A stretch of DNA of 64,000 nt from an uncultured Pelagibacteraceae bacterium (GCA_902578935.1 CACHEU010000001.1:1-64000), one strand, 5' to 3'; shown: positions 8,516 to 17,815, numbered from the stretch's first letter. A program made the numbers and translations. Notes: generated from the sequence alone by a model not told the origin.

Positions 8516-9095
8516 CTTTTTGATCCTCGTCTTGAGAAGTTCTCATTAACATTTTTTCTGTTTCTTCTGCTGCTACAACTGATCTTGCAGGCCAATGACC
8601 AGTTTGGATACAAATAATACATCTAAAAACTTCGCTTATACCTTGAATGACTAAAGACACACCTGATAAAGGAATAAAAGTTTTGGCCATATAAATATTA
8701 ATTTGTGCAGGACTATTCCAGCTGGTTTCTTTAATTTTCCAAGCTAAAGCCGCATACTCGTAACCATAAAAAACCAATGCAATAATACCAGGAAAGAAAA
8801 AAATAAAATAAAGAATTAAATCAATCCAAGCTTGGGTACGTGGTTTAAAAAGTCTATAAATTACATCTCCCCTCACATGAGCTTCTGTAGATAAAGTATA
8901 TGCAGCCGCCATCATAAAAATTCCTGCGTACATTTGTAAACTAAAATCAAAATTCCAAAGTGTCGGAGCATTGAAAGCATAGGCCATAATAACTTCATAA
9001 CAAGTTCCACCCATTAAAATAACTATGCACCAAGAAAATGCCTTACCTAGTGAAGTGCTTAATTGATCTGCAAAATGTATGTATCCCCTCATCAT
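8505..9095 (-). CDS. dctQ: TRAP transporter small permease DctQ
   Basis: Small four-helix membrane subunit of the TRAP transporter, 196 residues, with the typical WNFDFSLQMYAGIFMMAAAYTL region and the cytoplasmic-loop motif HVRGDV. It carries a polar C-terminal tail of about 30 residues (AAEETEKMLMRTSQDEDQKD) that is longer than in many DctQ proteins. The start is ATG 9095 or the adjacent ATG 9092. It is separated from dctP by a strong hairpin, so the permease genes may be transcribed less than the binding protein. Confidence 0.93.
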   Translation of the reverse strand: MMRGYIHFADQLSTSLGKAFSWCIVILMGGTCYEVIMAYAFNAPTLWNFDFSLQMYAGIFMMAAAYTLSTEAHVRGDVIYRLFKPRTQAWIDLILYFIFFFPGIIALVFYGYEYAALAWKIKETSWNSPAQINIYMAKTFIPLSGVSLVIQGISEVFRCIICIQTGHWPARSVVAAEETEKMLMRTSQDEDQKDVI

Positions 9096-9133
9096 CCTTT
9101 AATAAGTTATTCTAATTTCTTTTGAATTGCCAT

Positions 9134-9163
9134 AAAAAAAGGGGGCTACGAGAGCCCCCTTTT
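9134..9163 (-). terminator. Intercistronic terminator/attenuator between dctP and dctQ
   Basis: A perfect 7-bp GC-rich stem (gggggct 9141-9147, agccccc 9153-9159) with a 5-base loop, flanked by seven A on the left and four T on the right. It is a good intrinsic terminator for minus-strand transcription leaving dctP, since the seven A become the U tract, and could work both ways. It sits 16 bases beyond the dctP stop and before dctQM, so it probably makes abundant dctP mRNA with partial read-through. Confidence 0.85.
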
Positions 9164-9179
9164 AATTTTTAAAAATCTA

Positions 9180-10337
9180 TTAGATTTTAACTTTTGCTAA
9201 ATTACCGAACTCATTTTCATAAGCCAGTCTGTAATTAGGCTGATTCATCAGCAAGTACTTCATTACTCTTTTAGCGTAAGCTTTTTGTGAGTCTACAACT
9301 TTTTTAAAGAAAGGATCTTTTTTATTGAAATCTCCAATAACTTTGTCCCATCCTTTTAATTGTTGAGCTAAGATTTCATCTGAAGTTTGATAAACATTAA
9401 CTTTATGTTTGTTCATCAACTTAGATAAATCTGCTGAGTATCTCACTAATGCTTTAAAGTAGTTGTCTGTATTCGCAGCATAAGCAGCATTTTTCAGAAT
9501 AGCCTGATGCTTAGGTTCTAATCCTCCAAATGTCTTCTTATTAATTGGAATTTCAAACATCTCTTGAGATTGGTGGAAGCTACCTAAGTGATAATGCTTA
9601 GATACATCTTGCATACCAAACTGTGAGTCTGAAGTTGGGTTGTTAAACTCCGCGGCTTCAATCAAACCTGTTTTCATCGCAGGTTGAATTTCTCCACCAG
9701 GAAGCTGTCTTACAACCATTCCCATTGCTGTTAAAACGTTAGTCGCAAGACCAACCGTTCTATACTTCATACCTTTAACATCAGACACTTTAGTTACATT
9801 CTTTTTGAACCAACCAAATGGCTGAGCAGGCATTGGCATATGAAAGAAACCTATATAGTTGAAGCCAACCTTTGAGATTACTTCTTCGTATAGTTTTCTT
9901 CCTCCACCGTACTCCATCCATCCCATAACTTCTTGAGATGACATTCCGTACGAAGGACCAGTACCAAATAATGATGCTGCTGGATTTTTTCCGTACCAGT
10001 AAGCAGTTACCCAGTGTCCCATATCAAGAACACCCGAACTTACTGCTTGACCGATTTCAGAAGTTTTAACTACTGCGCCAACTGGCTGAAGATCAATCTT
10101 CAGTTCTCCGCCTGACATGTCGCTAACCATTTTTGCATAGTCGCCTGCCATTTCGAAGAATATATTTGCTCCAGAAGGCCAAGCTGCTTGCATCTTTAAA
10201 GTTTTAGGAGCACCAAACGCTACATTCGGCATTGCAATTGTTGCTGCCGCTGCTGCACCTGTTGCTGCTGCTGCTTTAAAGAATTTACGTCTTGAAGGAG
10301 TTTTCACTCTTCTTAACGTTTTTTCTTTCTTAGACAT
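9180..10337 (-). CDS. dctP: TRAP transporter substrate-binding protein DctP
   Basis: Periplasmic solute receptor, 385 residues. The N-terminus has a twin-arginine export signal (SRRKFFKAAA at about 16-25, then an alanine-rich core ending near PNVAFGA), so it is probably exported folded by Tat. The mature part contains VKGMKYRTVGLA with the conserved substrate-carboxylate-binding Arg, then LPGGEIQPAMKTGLIEAAEF, the TakP/DctP-type segment that follows the ligand groove. TakP-like proteins bind keto or hydroxy acids, matching the glycolate/lactate oxidation genes upstream. Its codons are visibly richer in G and C than its neighbours', as expected for a highly expressed receptor. A clear GGGGGA ribosome binding site precedes the ATG. 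Confidence 0.94.
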   Translation of the reverse strand: MSKKEKTLRRVKTPSRRKFFKAAAATGAAAAATIAMPNVAFGAPKTLKMQAAWPSGANIFFEMAGDYAKMVSDMSGGELKIDLQPVGAVVKTSEIGQAVSSGVLDMGHWVTAYWYGKNPAASLFGTGPSYGMSSQEVMGWMEYGGGRKLYEEVISKVGFNYIGFFHMPMPAQPFGWFKKNVTKVSDVKGMKYRTVGLATNVLTAMGMVVRQLPGGEIQPAMKTGLIEAAEFNNPTSDSQFGMQDVSKHYHLGSFHQSQEMFEIPINKKTFGGLEPKHQAILKNAAYAANTDNYFKALVRYSADLSKLMNKHKVNVYQTSDEILAQQLKGWDKVIGDFNKKDPFFKKVVDSQKAYAKRVMKYLLMNQPNYRLAYENEFGNLAKVKI

Positions 10338-10349
10338 AATTGTCCCCCT

Positions 10350-10363
10350 TAGTTAATTAACTA
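10350..10363. promoter_or_regulatory. Perfect 14-bp palindrome upstream of dctP
   Basis: TAGTTAATTAACTA is an exact palindrome 12 bases upstream of the dctP ATG, just before the GGGGGA Shine-Dalgarno. Its position would let a dimeric repressor cover the start of the dctP transcript. No regulator gene lies nearby, and AT-rich palindromes arise by chance in this genome, so operator function is only a suggestion. Confidence 0.35.
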
Positions 10364-10445
10364 TTCGTTTTATTTAAACACAAATGACACAGGGAGTCTC
10401 GATGATTTAGAACAAAAGATTTTTATAATTCAATTTTAGATTGTA

Positions 10446-11402
10446 TCAATTAATCCTATTTTTACATTTACCAGTACTAAAAAATTCATCTATATTATCA
10501 ATTGCCAGATTTGCCATGGCCATTCTGGTTTTTTTAGTTGAACTACCAAGATGAGGTAAGATGAAGGCTGTAGGTTGATTCAAATATCCTTGATGAATTT
10601 TTGGTTCTCCTTTGTAAACGTCTAGACCTATTGCGTATATTTTTCTATTTACTAAAGCTTGAATCATAGCTTCATCGTCGATCATATCTCCTCTTGCAAC
10701 ATTTGTAATAATAGCTCCGCTTGGAAAGTATTCCAAAGTTTCCTTGTTTATAATATCTTTAGTTTCTTTTGTTGCAGGACAACAAATAGACAACACATCA
10801 GAAACTGAAAATAAACTTTTTATACTTTCATGATATTTTGCACCCATTTCAAGTTCTGGACTTAATCTTGATCTATTTCTGTAATGAATTTCCATACCAA
10901 AACTTTTAGCTAATTTTCCTAAAGCTCTTCCAATTCTTCCCATGCCTAAAATACCAAGCCTAGAACCTGTGAGTTGTTTCCCAATTAAAAAATCTGCTGA
11001 CCACTTCCAATTCTCCTTTTTTACATGATTAATGCCTTCGTTGACTCTTCTGCATGCACCAAGAATTAAAAGCATTGCTATTTCAGCTGTAGCGTCTGTC
11101 AGGACATCTGGAGTATTCGTAACAGCAATGTTTTTCTTTTTTGCTGCTTCATGATCAATATTCCCAAAACCAACTGCAAAATTAGAAATAATTTTTATAC
11201 TTGAAGGTAGACTATTTATAACTTTTTCATCAATTTTGTCAGTTAAAGAGCTTAGAATTCCATCAAATCCTTTGCTTAATTCAATTAATTTTTTTTGAGA
11301 ATAAACTTCATCATTTAAATTTAACTGAACATCCCAAAGTTTAGACGCTTTTTCTTCATTTTCTCTTAATAATTTTCTAGTAATTAAAATTTTCTTTTTC
11401 AT
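10446..11402 (-). CDS. D-2-hydroxyacid dehydrogenase (glyoxylate/hydroxypyruvate reductase-like)
   Basis: NAD(P)-dependent enzyme of the D-isomer-specific 2-hydroxyacid dehydrogenase family, 318 residues from ATG 11402. Seen: Rossmann motif LGMGRIGRALG, catalytic Arg in NVARGDMIDD, Glu in LDVYKGEP and His in LPHLGSSTKKT. Likely reaction: glyoxylate to glycolate or hydroxypyruvate to glycerate. The start is fixed by an ATGA overlap with the glcF stop; a longer frame to 11444 runs into glcF and is rejected. Placement directly after glycolate oxidase suggests balancing glyoxylate made by GlcDEF, or oxidising D-hydroxy acids. Confidence 0.93.
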   Translation of the reverse strand: MKKKILITRKLLRENEEKASKLWDVQLNLNDEVYSQKKLIELSKGFDGILSSLTDKIDEKVINSLPSSIKIISNFAVGFGNIDHEAAKKKNIAVTNTPDVLTDATAEIAMLLILGACRRVNEGINHVKKENWKWSADFLIGKQLTGSRLGILGMGRIGRALGKLAKSFGMEIHYRNRSRLSPELEMGAKYHESIKSLFSVSDVLSICCPATKETKDIINKETLEYFPSGAIITNVARGDMIDDEAMIQALVNRKIYAIGLDVYKGEPKIHQGYLNQPTAFILPHLGSSTKKTRMAMANLAIDNIDEFFSTGKCKNRIN

Positions 11403-12700
11403 ATTTTTCCAAGACTTCTGGGCTTTGGTCCACCAGTGTACCAATCTATCAATTCTACCGTATGAACTATTGGAATATTAATTCCATTAGCAATTTGCAT
11501 CATGCATCCAACATTTCCGGTAGAAATTAAATCTGGCTTTACCTTATTAATGTTTTCAACCTTCTGTTTTAACAATTGTTTTGCGATATTTGTATGTAAA
11601 ATATTATAGGTCCCGGCTGAACCACAACAGATATGTCCATCTGGTATATCTAAAATTGTGTTTCCAGTTTTTTTTAATAAGTCTATTGGTTGTTTGTGAA
11701 CATTCTGACCATGCTGCATAGAACAAGCAGAATGATATGCAATATTATATATTTTTGAATTTTTCTCTTTCTTAAAATTAAGTTTCAAATTTTCATCAAG
11801 AAATTCTGAAATATCTCTTGTTAAATCAGATATTTTTTTGGCTTTCTTTTTTAGTTCTTTATCTTCTCTAAATATAAATCCATAGTCTTTTAAAGTAGTT
11901 CCACAGCCTGAAGTATTAGAAATAATAGTATCTAATCCATTTTTCAAATATTCATCATACCATAGGTTAATATTTTTTTTAAAATTTTCTTTTGCAAGGT
12001 TTTCTTTTCCAAGATGATGATTTAAAGATCCGCAGCATTCTATTTCTGGCATTGTAATTACTTCAACTCCATGTCTAGTTAATAATCTGATAGTAGATTC
12101 ATTGATTTGTGGTGAAACAATTCTTTGAACACACCCAGTTAACAAAGCAACCCTTGCGGTTGGCTTTTTTCTTTGAGCTTTGTAGATATTCTGAGATCTT
12201 AGTGTCTTTCCATATATTTTGTTAGGAGCCAGATCCAACATGCACCTTAGGCTTTTTGGCATTAAAAATTTAAAAATTTTTCCAAACTTTGAAAATAAAA
12301 TTAAAAATTTAAAAATTTTAGGTTTTGGCAAAGTTTTTGAAAGAAAATCTCTAAATATTCTTTCTGAAAATGGTCTTTTATATCTCTTCTCTACGTAATT
12401 TCTTCCGTGATCAATTAAGTGCATGTAATTAACCCCTGAAGGACAAGTAGTCATACAAGCATAGCATGATAAACATTTGTCAATATGTGACACCACTTTT
12501 TTAGTTGGAGTTTTTTTCTTTTCTATCATTTCTTTTATTAAATATATTCTTCCTCTCGGACCATCCAGTTCATCTCCCAGAATATTAAAAGTTGGACATG
12601 TTGCGTTGCACATACCACAATGAACACATTTTCTTAAAATTTTTTCTGTAGATTTGTTATCTTTGTCCCTTAGTTGATCTTCTGAAAAATTTGTTTGCAT
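11399..12700 (-). CDS. glcF: Glycolate oxidase iron-sulfur subunit GlcF
   Basis: Electron-transfer subunit of membrane-associated glycolate dehydrogenase. 433 residues with two 4Fe-4S ferredoxin motifs near the N-terminus (CVHCGMCNATCP and CLSCYACMTTCP) and two CCG-domain motifs (ECCGSLNHHLG and CCGSAGTYN) that resemble heterodisulfide-reductase-type cluster sites. It follows glcE with no gap and overlaps the dehydrogenase by four bases. It passes electrons from the GlcD flavin toward quinone. Confidence 0.96.
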   Translation of the reverse strand: MQTNFSEDQLRDKDNKSTEKILRKCVHCGMCNATCPTFNILGDELDGPRGRIYLIKEMIEKKKTPTKKVVSHIDKCLSCYACMTTCPSGVNYMHLIDHGRNYVEKRYKRPFSERIFRDFLSKTLPKPKIFKFLILFSKFGKIFKFLMPKSLRCMLDLAPNKIYGKTLRSQNIYKAQRKKPTARVALLTGCVQRIVSPQINESTIRLLTRHGVEVITMPEIECCGSLNHHLGKENLAKENFKKNINLWYDEYLKNGLDTIISNTSGCGTTLKDYGFIFREDKELKKKAKKISDLTRDISEFLDENLKLNFKKEKNSKIYNIAYHSACSMQHGQNVHKQPIDLLKKTGNTILDIPDGHICCGSAGTYNILHTNIAKQLLKQKVENINKVKPDLISTGNVGCMMQIANGINIPIVHTVELIDWYTGGPKPRSLGKI

Positions 12701-13957
12701 TTATATTCCTGTATACATTTTGCCTGGATTAAAAATCCTTTTTGGATCAAAGCTTTTTTTCAAACTTTGTGAAATCTTAAATTTAATTGGATCAATAGTA
12801 AAGATTTCAGAGGAAGATTTAAGATTTTCTGGAGATTTAATCACCGTTAAATACCCCCCTGAATCTAAAATTCTTTTTCTAATTTGATCAATTTTTTGAT
12901 TGGACAAGTAATCTAATTCTAACCAAACTAATGAGCCGCCCCAATCGATAAAATAGCTCGGGTGAAATGTTTTTAATCTATTTATTAAATTTATTGTTTC
13001 TGATGCAGGAATCACAGCTCTTAGAAGGCTTTTTTGGTTTTTCGAAAAAACTTTAAGATTCCTTGTGTCTTCCCAAAAAATTTCTGACTGAGTATTGTCC
13101 AAAACTGTGATATTTTTATCTATTAAAGATAAGTCTTCGATAAGATTATTTATTCTTTCTTCTGTTGAAGTTTTTGTACCCTCAACTCTTATAGCGGTTA
13201 TTGAACCAGGATGGGTGAGATCGTTAAATACGAAGTTGTTTCTAAAGTTGCTCGGATAAAATACTGCGCCCGATGGATCATTTGATGAATCCATGGCAGA
13301 TCCCATGACACCCATAGAATGTTCTAATGCCAAGCCGCTAACAATTATAGTTTTTGTATCAGTTTGCAATGGTAAAACTTTTAAAGTAATTTCACTTAAT
13401 ATTAAAAGAGTCCCAAAAGAGCCTGTGACTAATTTAGATAAATCATATCCTGTTACATTTTTTACAACAGTTCCTCCTGATTTAATTTTTTCACCTTTTC
13501 CATTGTATCCTTTAAAACCAAGAATATGGTCTCTTGCACTACCAACTTTAAATCTTCTAGATCCAGAAAAATTACATGACAAAGTACCGCCTATGGTTCC
13601 CTCGTTTGAATCTTTTTTAAATAGTTGAGAAAAATTTATAGGTTCAAAAGCCAAGTGTTGATTATTCTTTCTTAATTCATCCTGTACAGTTTTAATTGGC
13701 GTTCCAGCTTTAACTGTTATGTAGAGTTCCTCGGGTTTGTATTCTAAAATTCCTGAAATATTAGACATGTCAAGAATTTTTGCGCATTGAAGTTTTTTTC
13801 CTATTTGATTTTTTGTTCCCGTTCCCACTATTTCAATTGGCAAATCTTTTTTGTAGCAATATTTTATTATTTCCTGAAGATCGTTCTCATTGCTAGGTTT
13901 TAATATATCTGAATTAAAATCTAGGAATGTCTGAGAATTTTGACTTATCTCTTCCAT
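12701..13957 (-). CDS. glcE: Glycolate oxidase FAD-binding subunit GlcE
   Basis: 418-residue FAD-linked (PCMH-type) subunit required for glycolate oxidation. Seen: IEVVGTGTKNQIG-type FAD loop near 41-53, GTIGGTLSCNFSGSRR, and SGGTVVKNVTGYDLSKLVTGSFGTL, a GlcE hallmark, with a PGKMYTG ending like that of GlcD. The ATG at 13957 makes a 44-base overlap with glcD; no later Met is compatible with the family N-terminus, so the long overlap appears genuine unless a non-ATG start is used. Confidence 0.94.
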   Translation of the reverse strand: MEEISQNSQTFLDFNSDILKPSNENDLQEIIKYCYKKDLPIEIVGTGTKNQIGKKLQCAKILDMSNISGILEYKPEELYITVKAGTPIKTVQDELRKNNQHLAFEPINFSQLFKKDSNEGTIGGTLSCNFSGSRRFKVGSARDHILGFKGYNGKGEKIKSGGTVVKNVTGYDLSKLVTGSFGTLLILSEITLKVLPLQTDTKTIIVSGLALEHSMGVMGSAMDSSNDPSGAVFYPSNFRNNFVFNDLTHPGSITAIRVEGTKTSTEERINNLIEDLSLIDKNITVLDNTQSEIFWEDTRNLKVFSKNQKSLLRAVIPASETINLINRLKTFHPSYFIDWGGSLVWLELDYLSNQKIDQIRKRILDSGGYLTVIKSPENLKSSSEIFTIDPIKFKISQSLKKSFDPKRIFNPGKMYTGI

Positions 13958-15413
13958 GAATATGTAACCTTCCTTCTTCAGCGCATTTTCTTAGAATGGG
14001 ATATACTTTCCCTGGATTTAACAAGGAGCTTGGATCCAATGAATTTTTTATACTAATTTGTTGTTGAATATCATTATTATTAAACATCTCACACATTAAT
14101 TCACGTTTTTCTACACCTATGCCGTGCTCTCCAGATAAAACTCCACCAAATTTCACACATAATTTTAAAATATCTGCACCAAATTTTTCTGTTTTTGCCA
14201 ATGATTTTTTGTCATTGGCATCAAACATAATAATTGGATGTAAATTTCCATCGCCTGCATGAAATGCATTAGCTACAGGTAATTTATATTTTTTTGATAG
14301 TTTTGTGATTTCTCTTAAAACTTTAGCTAATTTTCCCCTTGGAATGGTCCCGTCTACACAATAGTAATCCGGCGCCATTTCTCCGCAAGCCGGAAAAGCC
14401 GCTTTCCTTCCTGACCAAAATTTTAATCTCTCTTCATCTGATTTGCTTATTTTCATACTTGAACATTTATTTTGTTTTGCAATTTCAGCTACCCTATTGA
14501 TTAACTCATTAACCTCTGATTTTGTTCCATCTAACTCAACGATTAACATTCCTTCTGCGTCCAAGGGATAACCAGCTTTAGAAAAATTATTAGTTGCTTC
14601 GAGCAAGACTTTGTCCATCATTTCCATACCAGAAGGAATTATTCCTTCTGAAATAATTTTCGTAACACAATTTCCTCCATCCTCTATGGTTGGAAAACCA
14701 AGGAGAATAGCTTTGACTGTGTCAGGTTTTTTTAAAATTTTTACAGTAACTTCAGTAATTACGCATAACAAACCTTCGGATCCAGTTATCAATCCAAGTA
14801 AATCATAACCTGGGGAATCAAAAACCTTTCCTCCAACTCTCGTTATGGTTCCGTCCATTAAAACCACCTCTATTCCAAGAATATTGTTAGTTGTTGTTCC
14901 ATATTTTAACGAATGAACTCCTCCCGAATTTTCAGCAACATTTCCTCCTATTGAGCAAGCTATTTGGCTTGAAGGATCTGGAGCATAATAAAAGCCCTTG
15001 TCTTGAACAGCGTGCGTTATAGCAAGATTTGTTACACCTGGCTGGGCTACAACGCATCTGTTTTTATAATCTTTTTCTAATATTTTATTAAATTTTCCAA
15101 GACCTAGTAAAACACAGTCTGCCAAAGGTAAAGCACTTCCCGCCAAACCAGTGCCGGCACCCCTTGGCACAACTTTTATTTTTCTCTTATTACAGTAAGA
15201 TAAAATCTTACTTACCTCTTGAGTAGTTTCTGGTAAAACTACAAGCATTGGTGTTTGTTTATAAGCTGTTAAACCATCCGTTTCATATGGTTTTAACTCT
15301 TCGGGCTCAGATAAAATATTTTTTCTCTTTGTAAAGTAGCAAATATCTTTTACTATTTTCTCTTTATCCTTTAAAATCTTTCTGTCAACTTTAGGCATTT
15401 TTAAGGTAGTCAT
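13914..15413 (-). CDS. glcD: Glycolate oxidase subunit GlcD
   Basis: Catalytic FAD subunit that oxidises glycolate (and often D-lactate) to glyoxylate or pyruvate. 499 residues with FAD-binding VPRGAGTGLAGSALP, GGNVAENSGGVHSLKYG, and the C-terminal metal/substrate motifs NAFHAGDGNLHP and LSGEHGIGVEKRELM. The gene leads the glcD-glcE-glcF-dehydrogenase run on the minus strand. A C-terminal tail of about 25 residues (CAEEGRLHIHGRDKSKFSD) follows the usual LNPGKVYP ending and is where the long overlap with glcE falls. Confidence 0.96.
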   Translation of the reverse strand: MTTLKMPKVDRKILKDKEKIVKDICYFTKRKNILSEPEELKPYETDGLTAYKQTPMLVVLPETTQEVSKILSYCNKRKIKVVPRGAGTGLAGSALPLADCVLLGLGKFNKILEKDYKNRCVVAQPGVTNLAITHAVQDKGFYYAPDPSSQIACSIGGNVAENSGGVHSLKYGTTTNNILGIEVVLMDGTITRVGGKVFDSPGYDLLGLITGSEGLLCVITEVTVKILKKPDTVKAILLGFPTIEDGGNCVTKIISEGIIPSGMEMMDKVLLEATNNFSKAGYPLDAEGMLIVELDGTKSEVNELINRVAEIAKQNKCSSMKISKSDEERLKFWSGRKAAFPACGEMAPDYYCVDGTIPRGKLAKVLREITKLSKKYKLPVANAFHAGDGNLHPIIMFDANDKKSLAKTEKFGADILKLCVKFGGVLSGEHGIGVEKRELMCEMFNNNDIQQQISIKNSLDPSSLLNPGKVYPILRKCAEEGRLHIHGRDKSKFSDIPRF

Positions 15414-15489
15414 AATTTTATTCTATAATCTAAAAATACTCTGGTCAAAAAATTATGTGGCCAAAATGGACTAATAAATTTGGTTTTTA

Positions 15490-16650
15490 CTAAAGAATCT
15501 TTTTAATTTTATCTAGTGCTTGAGAAATATTGTCACTAGAGGCTGCAAAACTAAATCTGACATAATCTTTCGCTGTTTTTCCAAAAGCAGTACCTGGCAC
15601 TATAGCCACTCCTGCTTCGTGCATACATTTTTTTGCAAATTCCTTGCCATTCATTCCCGTTCCAATTACTTTTGGAAATGCATAAAACGCACCTCCTGGC
15701 AAACTACATTCTACACCTGGTAAACTATTTAAACCTTCGTGTATAAGTTTTCTTCTAATTGAAAATTTCCTCATCATTTCGTTTATTGAATCATCGGGTC
15801 CATCCAAAGCTGCAATACCTGCAAACTGAGCTGCTGCATTAACGCAGGAAACACTATTAATTAAAAGTTTGTTTACATGTTCTACTAAATTTTTTGGCCA
15901 GAAACTCCATCCTAATCTCCAACCTGTCATCGAATATGCTTTGCTCCAACCTTCGAGAACAATTAGTCTTTCTCTTAATTCTGGATAATTAAAAAATGAT
16001 GGCATTTCTTTTCCATCAAATATTTGCCTACTATAAATCTCGTCACTTAAAATTGTTACTTGTGGGTGTCTCTTAAGTCCCTCGGCTAATACATCAATAT
16101 CTGATTTTTCAACAAAACTTCCTGTTGGATTATTTGGATTGATTAAAACTAACAATCTTGTTTTATCTGTTATTAAAGATAATATTTTTTCAGGATTAAA
16201 TTTCAAATCTTTATTCTCGGTAAGATCATATGGAACTGGTTTTGAGCCTGTAAAGTTAATCATAGACTCGTAAATTGGAAATGCAGGTGTTGGATGAATT
16301 ATTTCTGCACCTGGTTCACCAAAACATTGAATGGCATAATTCATCGTAGGTTTTCCGCCAGGCATTATTATTATTCTTTCTGGATCAATATCTTGATTAT
16401 AAAGTTTTTTTATTTTCCTAGTTACTGCTTGTCTACATTCGAGTATGCCATTTGATAAAACATAACCATGGTGACCATCATCCAAAGCTTTCTTCGCTGC
16501 ATCAACAATATGTTTTGGTGTTTTAAAATCAGGTTGGCCCAATCCTAAATGTATCATCGGCTTTCCAGCAGCTTCTAATTTTTTTGCCTCCGCAAGAACA
16601 CTAAAAGCAGTTTCTGTTCCCAGTCTGTCTAAACTTTTTGCTAACTTCAT
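15490..16650 (-). CDS. Class I/II PLP aminotransferase
   Basis: 386-residue fold-type I aminotransferase. Seen: NPNNPTGSFV, SDEIYSRQIFDG with the PLP-contacting Asp and Tyr, EGWSKAYSMTGWRLGW with the Schiff-base Lys, and RFSFAAS with the Arg that binds the substrate carboxylate. It resembles the aspartate/alanine aminotransferase subgroup; the exact donor and acceptor cannot be read. Its one-base overlap with the L-hydroxyacid dehydrogenase gene and position before glcD suggest it aminates a 2-oxo acid made here, for example glyoxylate to glycine or pyruvate to alanine. Confidence 0.92.
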   Translation of the reverse strand: MKLAKSLDRLGTETAFSVLAEAKKLEAAGKPMIHLGLGQPDFKTPKHIVDAAKKALDDGHHGYVLSNGILECRQAVTRKIKKLYNQDIDPERIIIMPGGKPTMNYAIQCFGEPGAEIIHPTPAFPIYESMINFTGSKPVPYDLTENKDLKFNPEKILSLITDKTRLLVLINPNNPTGSFVEKSDIDVLAEGLKRHPQVTILSDEIYSRQIFDGKEMPSFFNYPELRERLIVLEGWSKAYSMTGWRLGWSFWPKNLVEHVNKLLINSVSCVNAAAQFAGIAALDGPDDSINEMMRKFSIRRKLIHEGLNSLPGVECSLPGGAFYAFPKVIGTGMNGKEFAKKCMHEAGVAIVPGTAFGKTAKDYVRFSFAASSDNISQALDKIKKIL

Positions 16651-17798
16651 TATCTAAATGCAACGTTTGATTTATTTAAGTCTTTTACTGATTTACATCC
16701 CAAAAGTATCATATCTCTTCTAATTTCCTCTTGCATTCTTTGCAAAACAGCTTCCACACCTTTCTGTCCGCCTGCTCCAAGTCCAAACAAATAACCTTTT
16801 CCAAAACTACATGCTGTCGCACCTAGTGATAAAGCTTTTAGAACATGTGTTCCCCTTCTTATTCCTCCATCTAAAATTATCTCAGCTTTTCCACCAACAG
16901 CATCTGCTATAGCTGGAAGTTGATCAAAAGGTGCTCTGGACCCATCAAGTTGTCTGCCACCATGGTTTGAAAGCATAATTGCCGAGGCCCCAATTTCTAC
17001 CGCACGCTTTGCATCGTCAACTGACATAACGCCTTTAATTGCAAATGGTCCTCCCCATTTTTTGATGCAATACTCAGCATCTTTCCAGCCCATCGCTGGA
17101 TCGTACTGCTCGTTTATATATTCCATTACACCTTTGGCTATACTGCTGCCCTTTTTTGTAAAGTGAGATACGTTTGCTAATTCAAATTTTTTATGAGTTA
17201 AATAATTCATCGACCATTTTGGATGTAAAGAAAAACTTAATAAACTTTTTAAAGTTAATTTTGGTGGTGTAGTAAACCCCCACTTATGATCTCTTTCGCG
17301 GTTACCGGCTACTACCGTATCAACAGTCAAACACATAGCATTAAATCCTGATCTTTTGCATCGATCTATTAAGTTATCGGTTAAACTCTGGTCTTTATGA
17401 ATATATAATTGAAATAATTTTGGCCCTCCTGAAATATTTGAAATTTCTTCAATGGATGAAGTTCCCATTGTTGACATACTATAAAATGTTCCAAATTTTT
17501 CTGCTGCCCGAGCGCTAGCTTTATCGCCATCGTGATGATAGAGCCTTTGCATTGCAGTTGGAGATAAAAATAGAGGCATTTTTATTTTCTTACCCAAAAC
17601 TTCTGTGGACATATCTGGCTCTCCAACACTCGCTAGAATACTAGGAACTAAATCACATTTTGAAAAAGACTCGGTATTTCTCTTAAGAGTCACCTCATCG
17701 TCAGAACCTCCATCTATATAATGAAATATTGGGGCTGGTAAATTTTTTTTGGCTAATTTCCTAAAATCATCGAAGTTGTAACAATTTTTAAGATTCAT
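16650..17798 (-). CDS. lldD: FMN-dependent L-2-hydroxyacid dehydrogenase (lactate dehydrogenase-like)
   Basis: 382-residue FMN TIM-barrel enzyme of the glycolate oxidase/LldD family, oxidising L-lactate or another L-2-hydroxy acid. Seen: YIDGGSDDEVT, LSPTAMQRL, QLYIHKD, CLTVDTVVAGNRERD, and catalytic SNHGGRQLD with His and Arg, then ILDGGIRRG for the FMN phosphate. It complements glcDEF, which acts on glycolate and D-acids. The substrate assignment is an inference; mandelate- or hydroxyacid oxidase activity is equally compatible, so the gene symbol is tentative. It begins the minus-strand hydroxy-acid run. Confidence 0.88.
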   Translation of the reverse strand: MNLKNCYNFDDFRKLAKKNLPAPIFHYIDGGSDDEVTLKRNTESFSKCDLVPSILASVGEPDMSTEVLGKKIKMPLFLSPTAMQRLYHHDGDKASARAAEKFGTFYSMSTMGTSSIEEISNISGGPKLFQLYIHKDQSLTDNLIDRCKRSGFNAMCLTVDTVVAGNRERDHKWGFTTPPKLTLKSLLSFSLHPKWSMNYLTHKKFELANVSHFTKKGSSIAKGVMEYINEQYDPAMGWKDAEYCIKKWGGPFAIKGVMSVDDAKRAVEIGASAIMLSNHGGRQLDGSRAPFDQLPAIADAVGGKAEIILDGGIRRGTHVLKALSLGATACSFGKGYLFGLGAGGQKGVEAVLQRMQEEIRRDMILLGCKSVKDLNKSNVAFR

Positions 17799-17815
17799 TT
17801 AGATTTTTAATGAGT

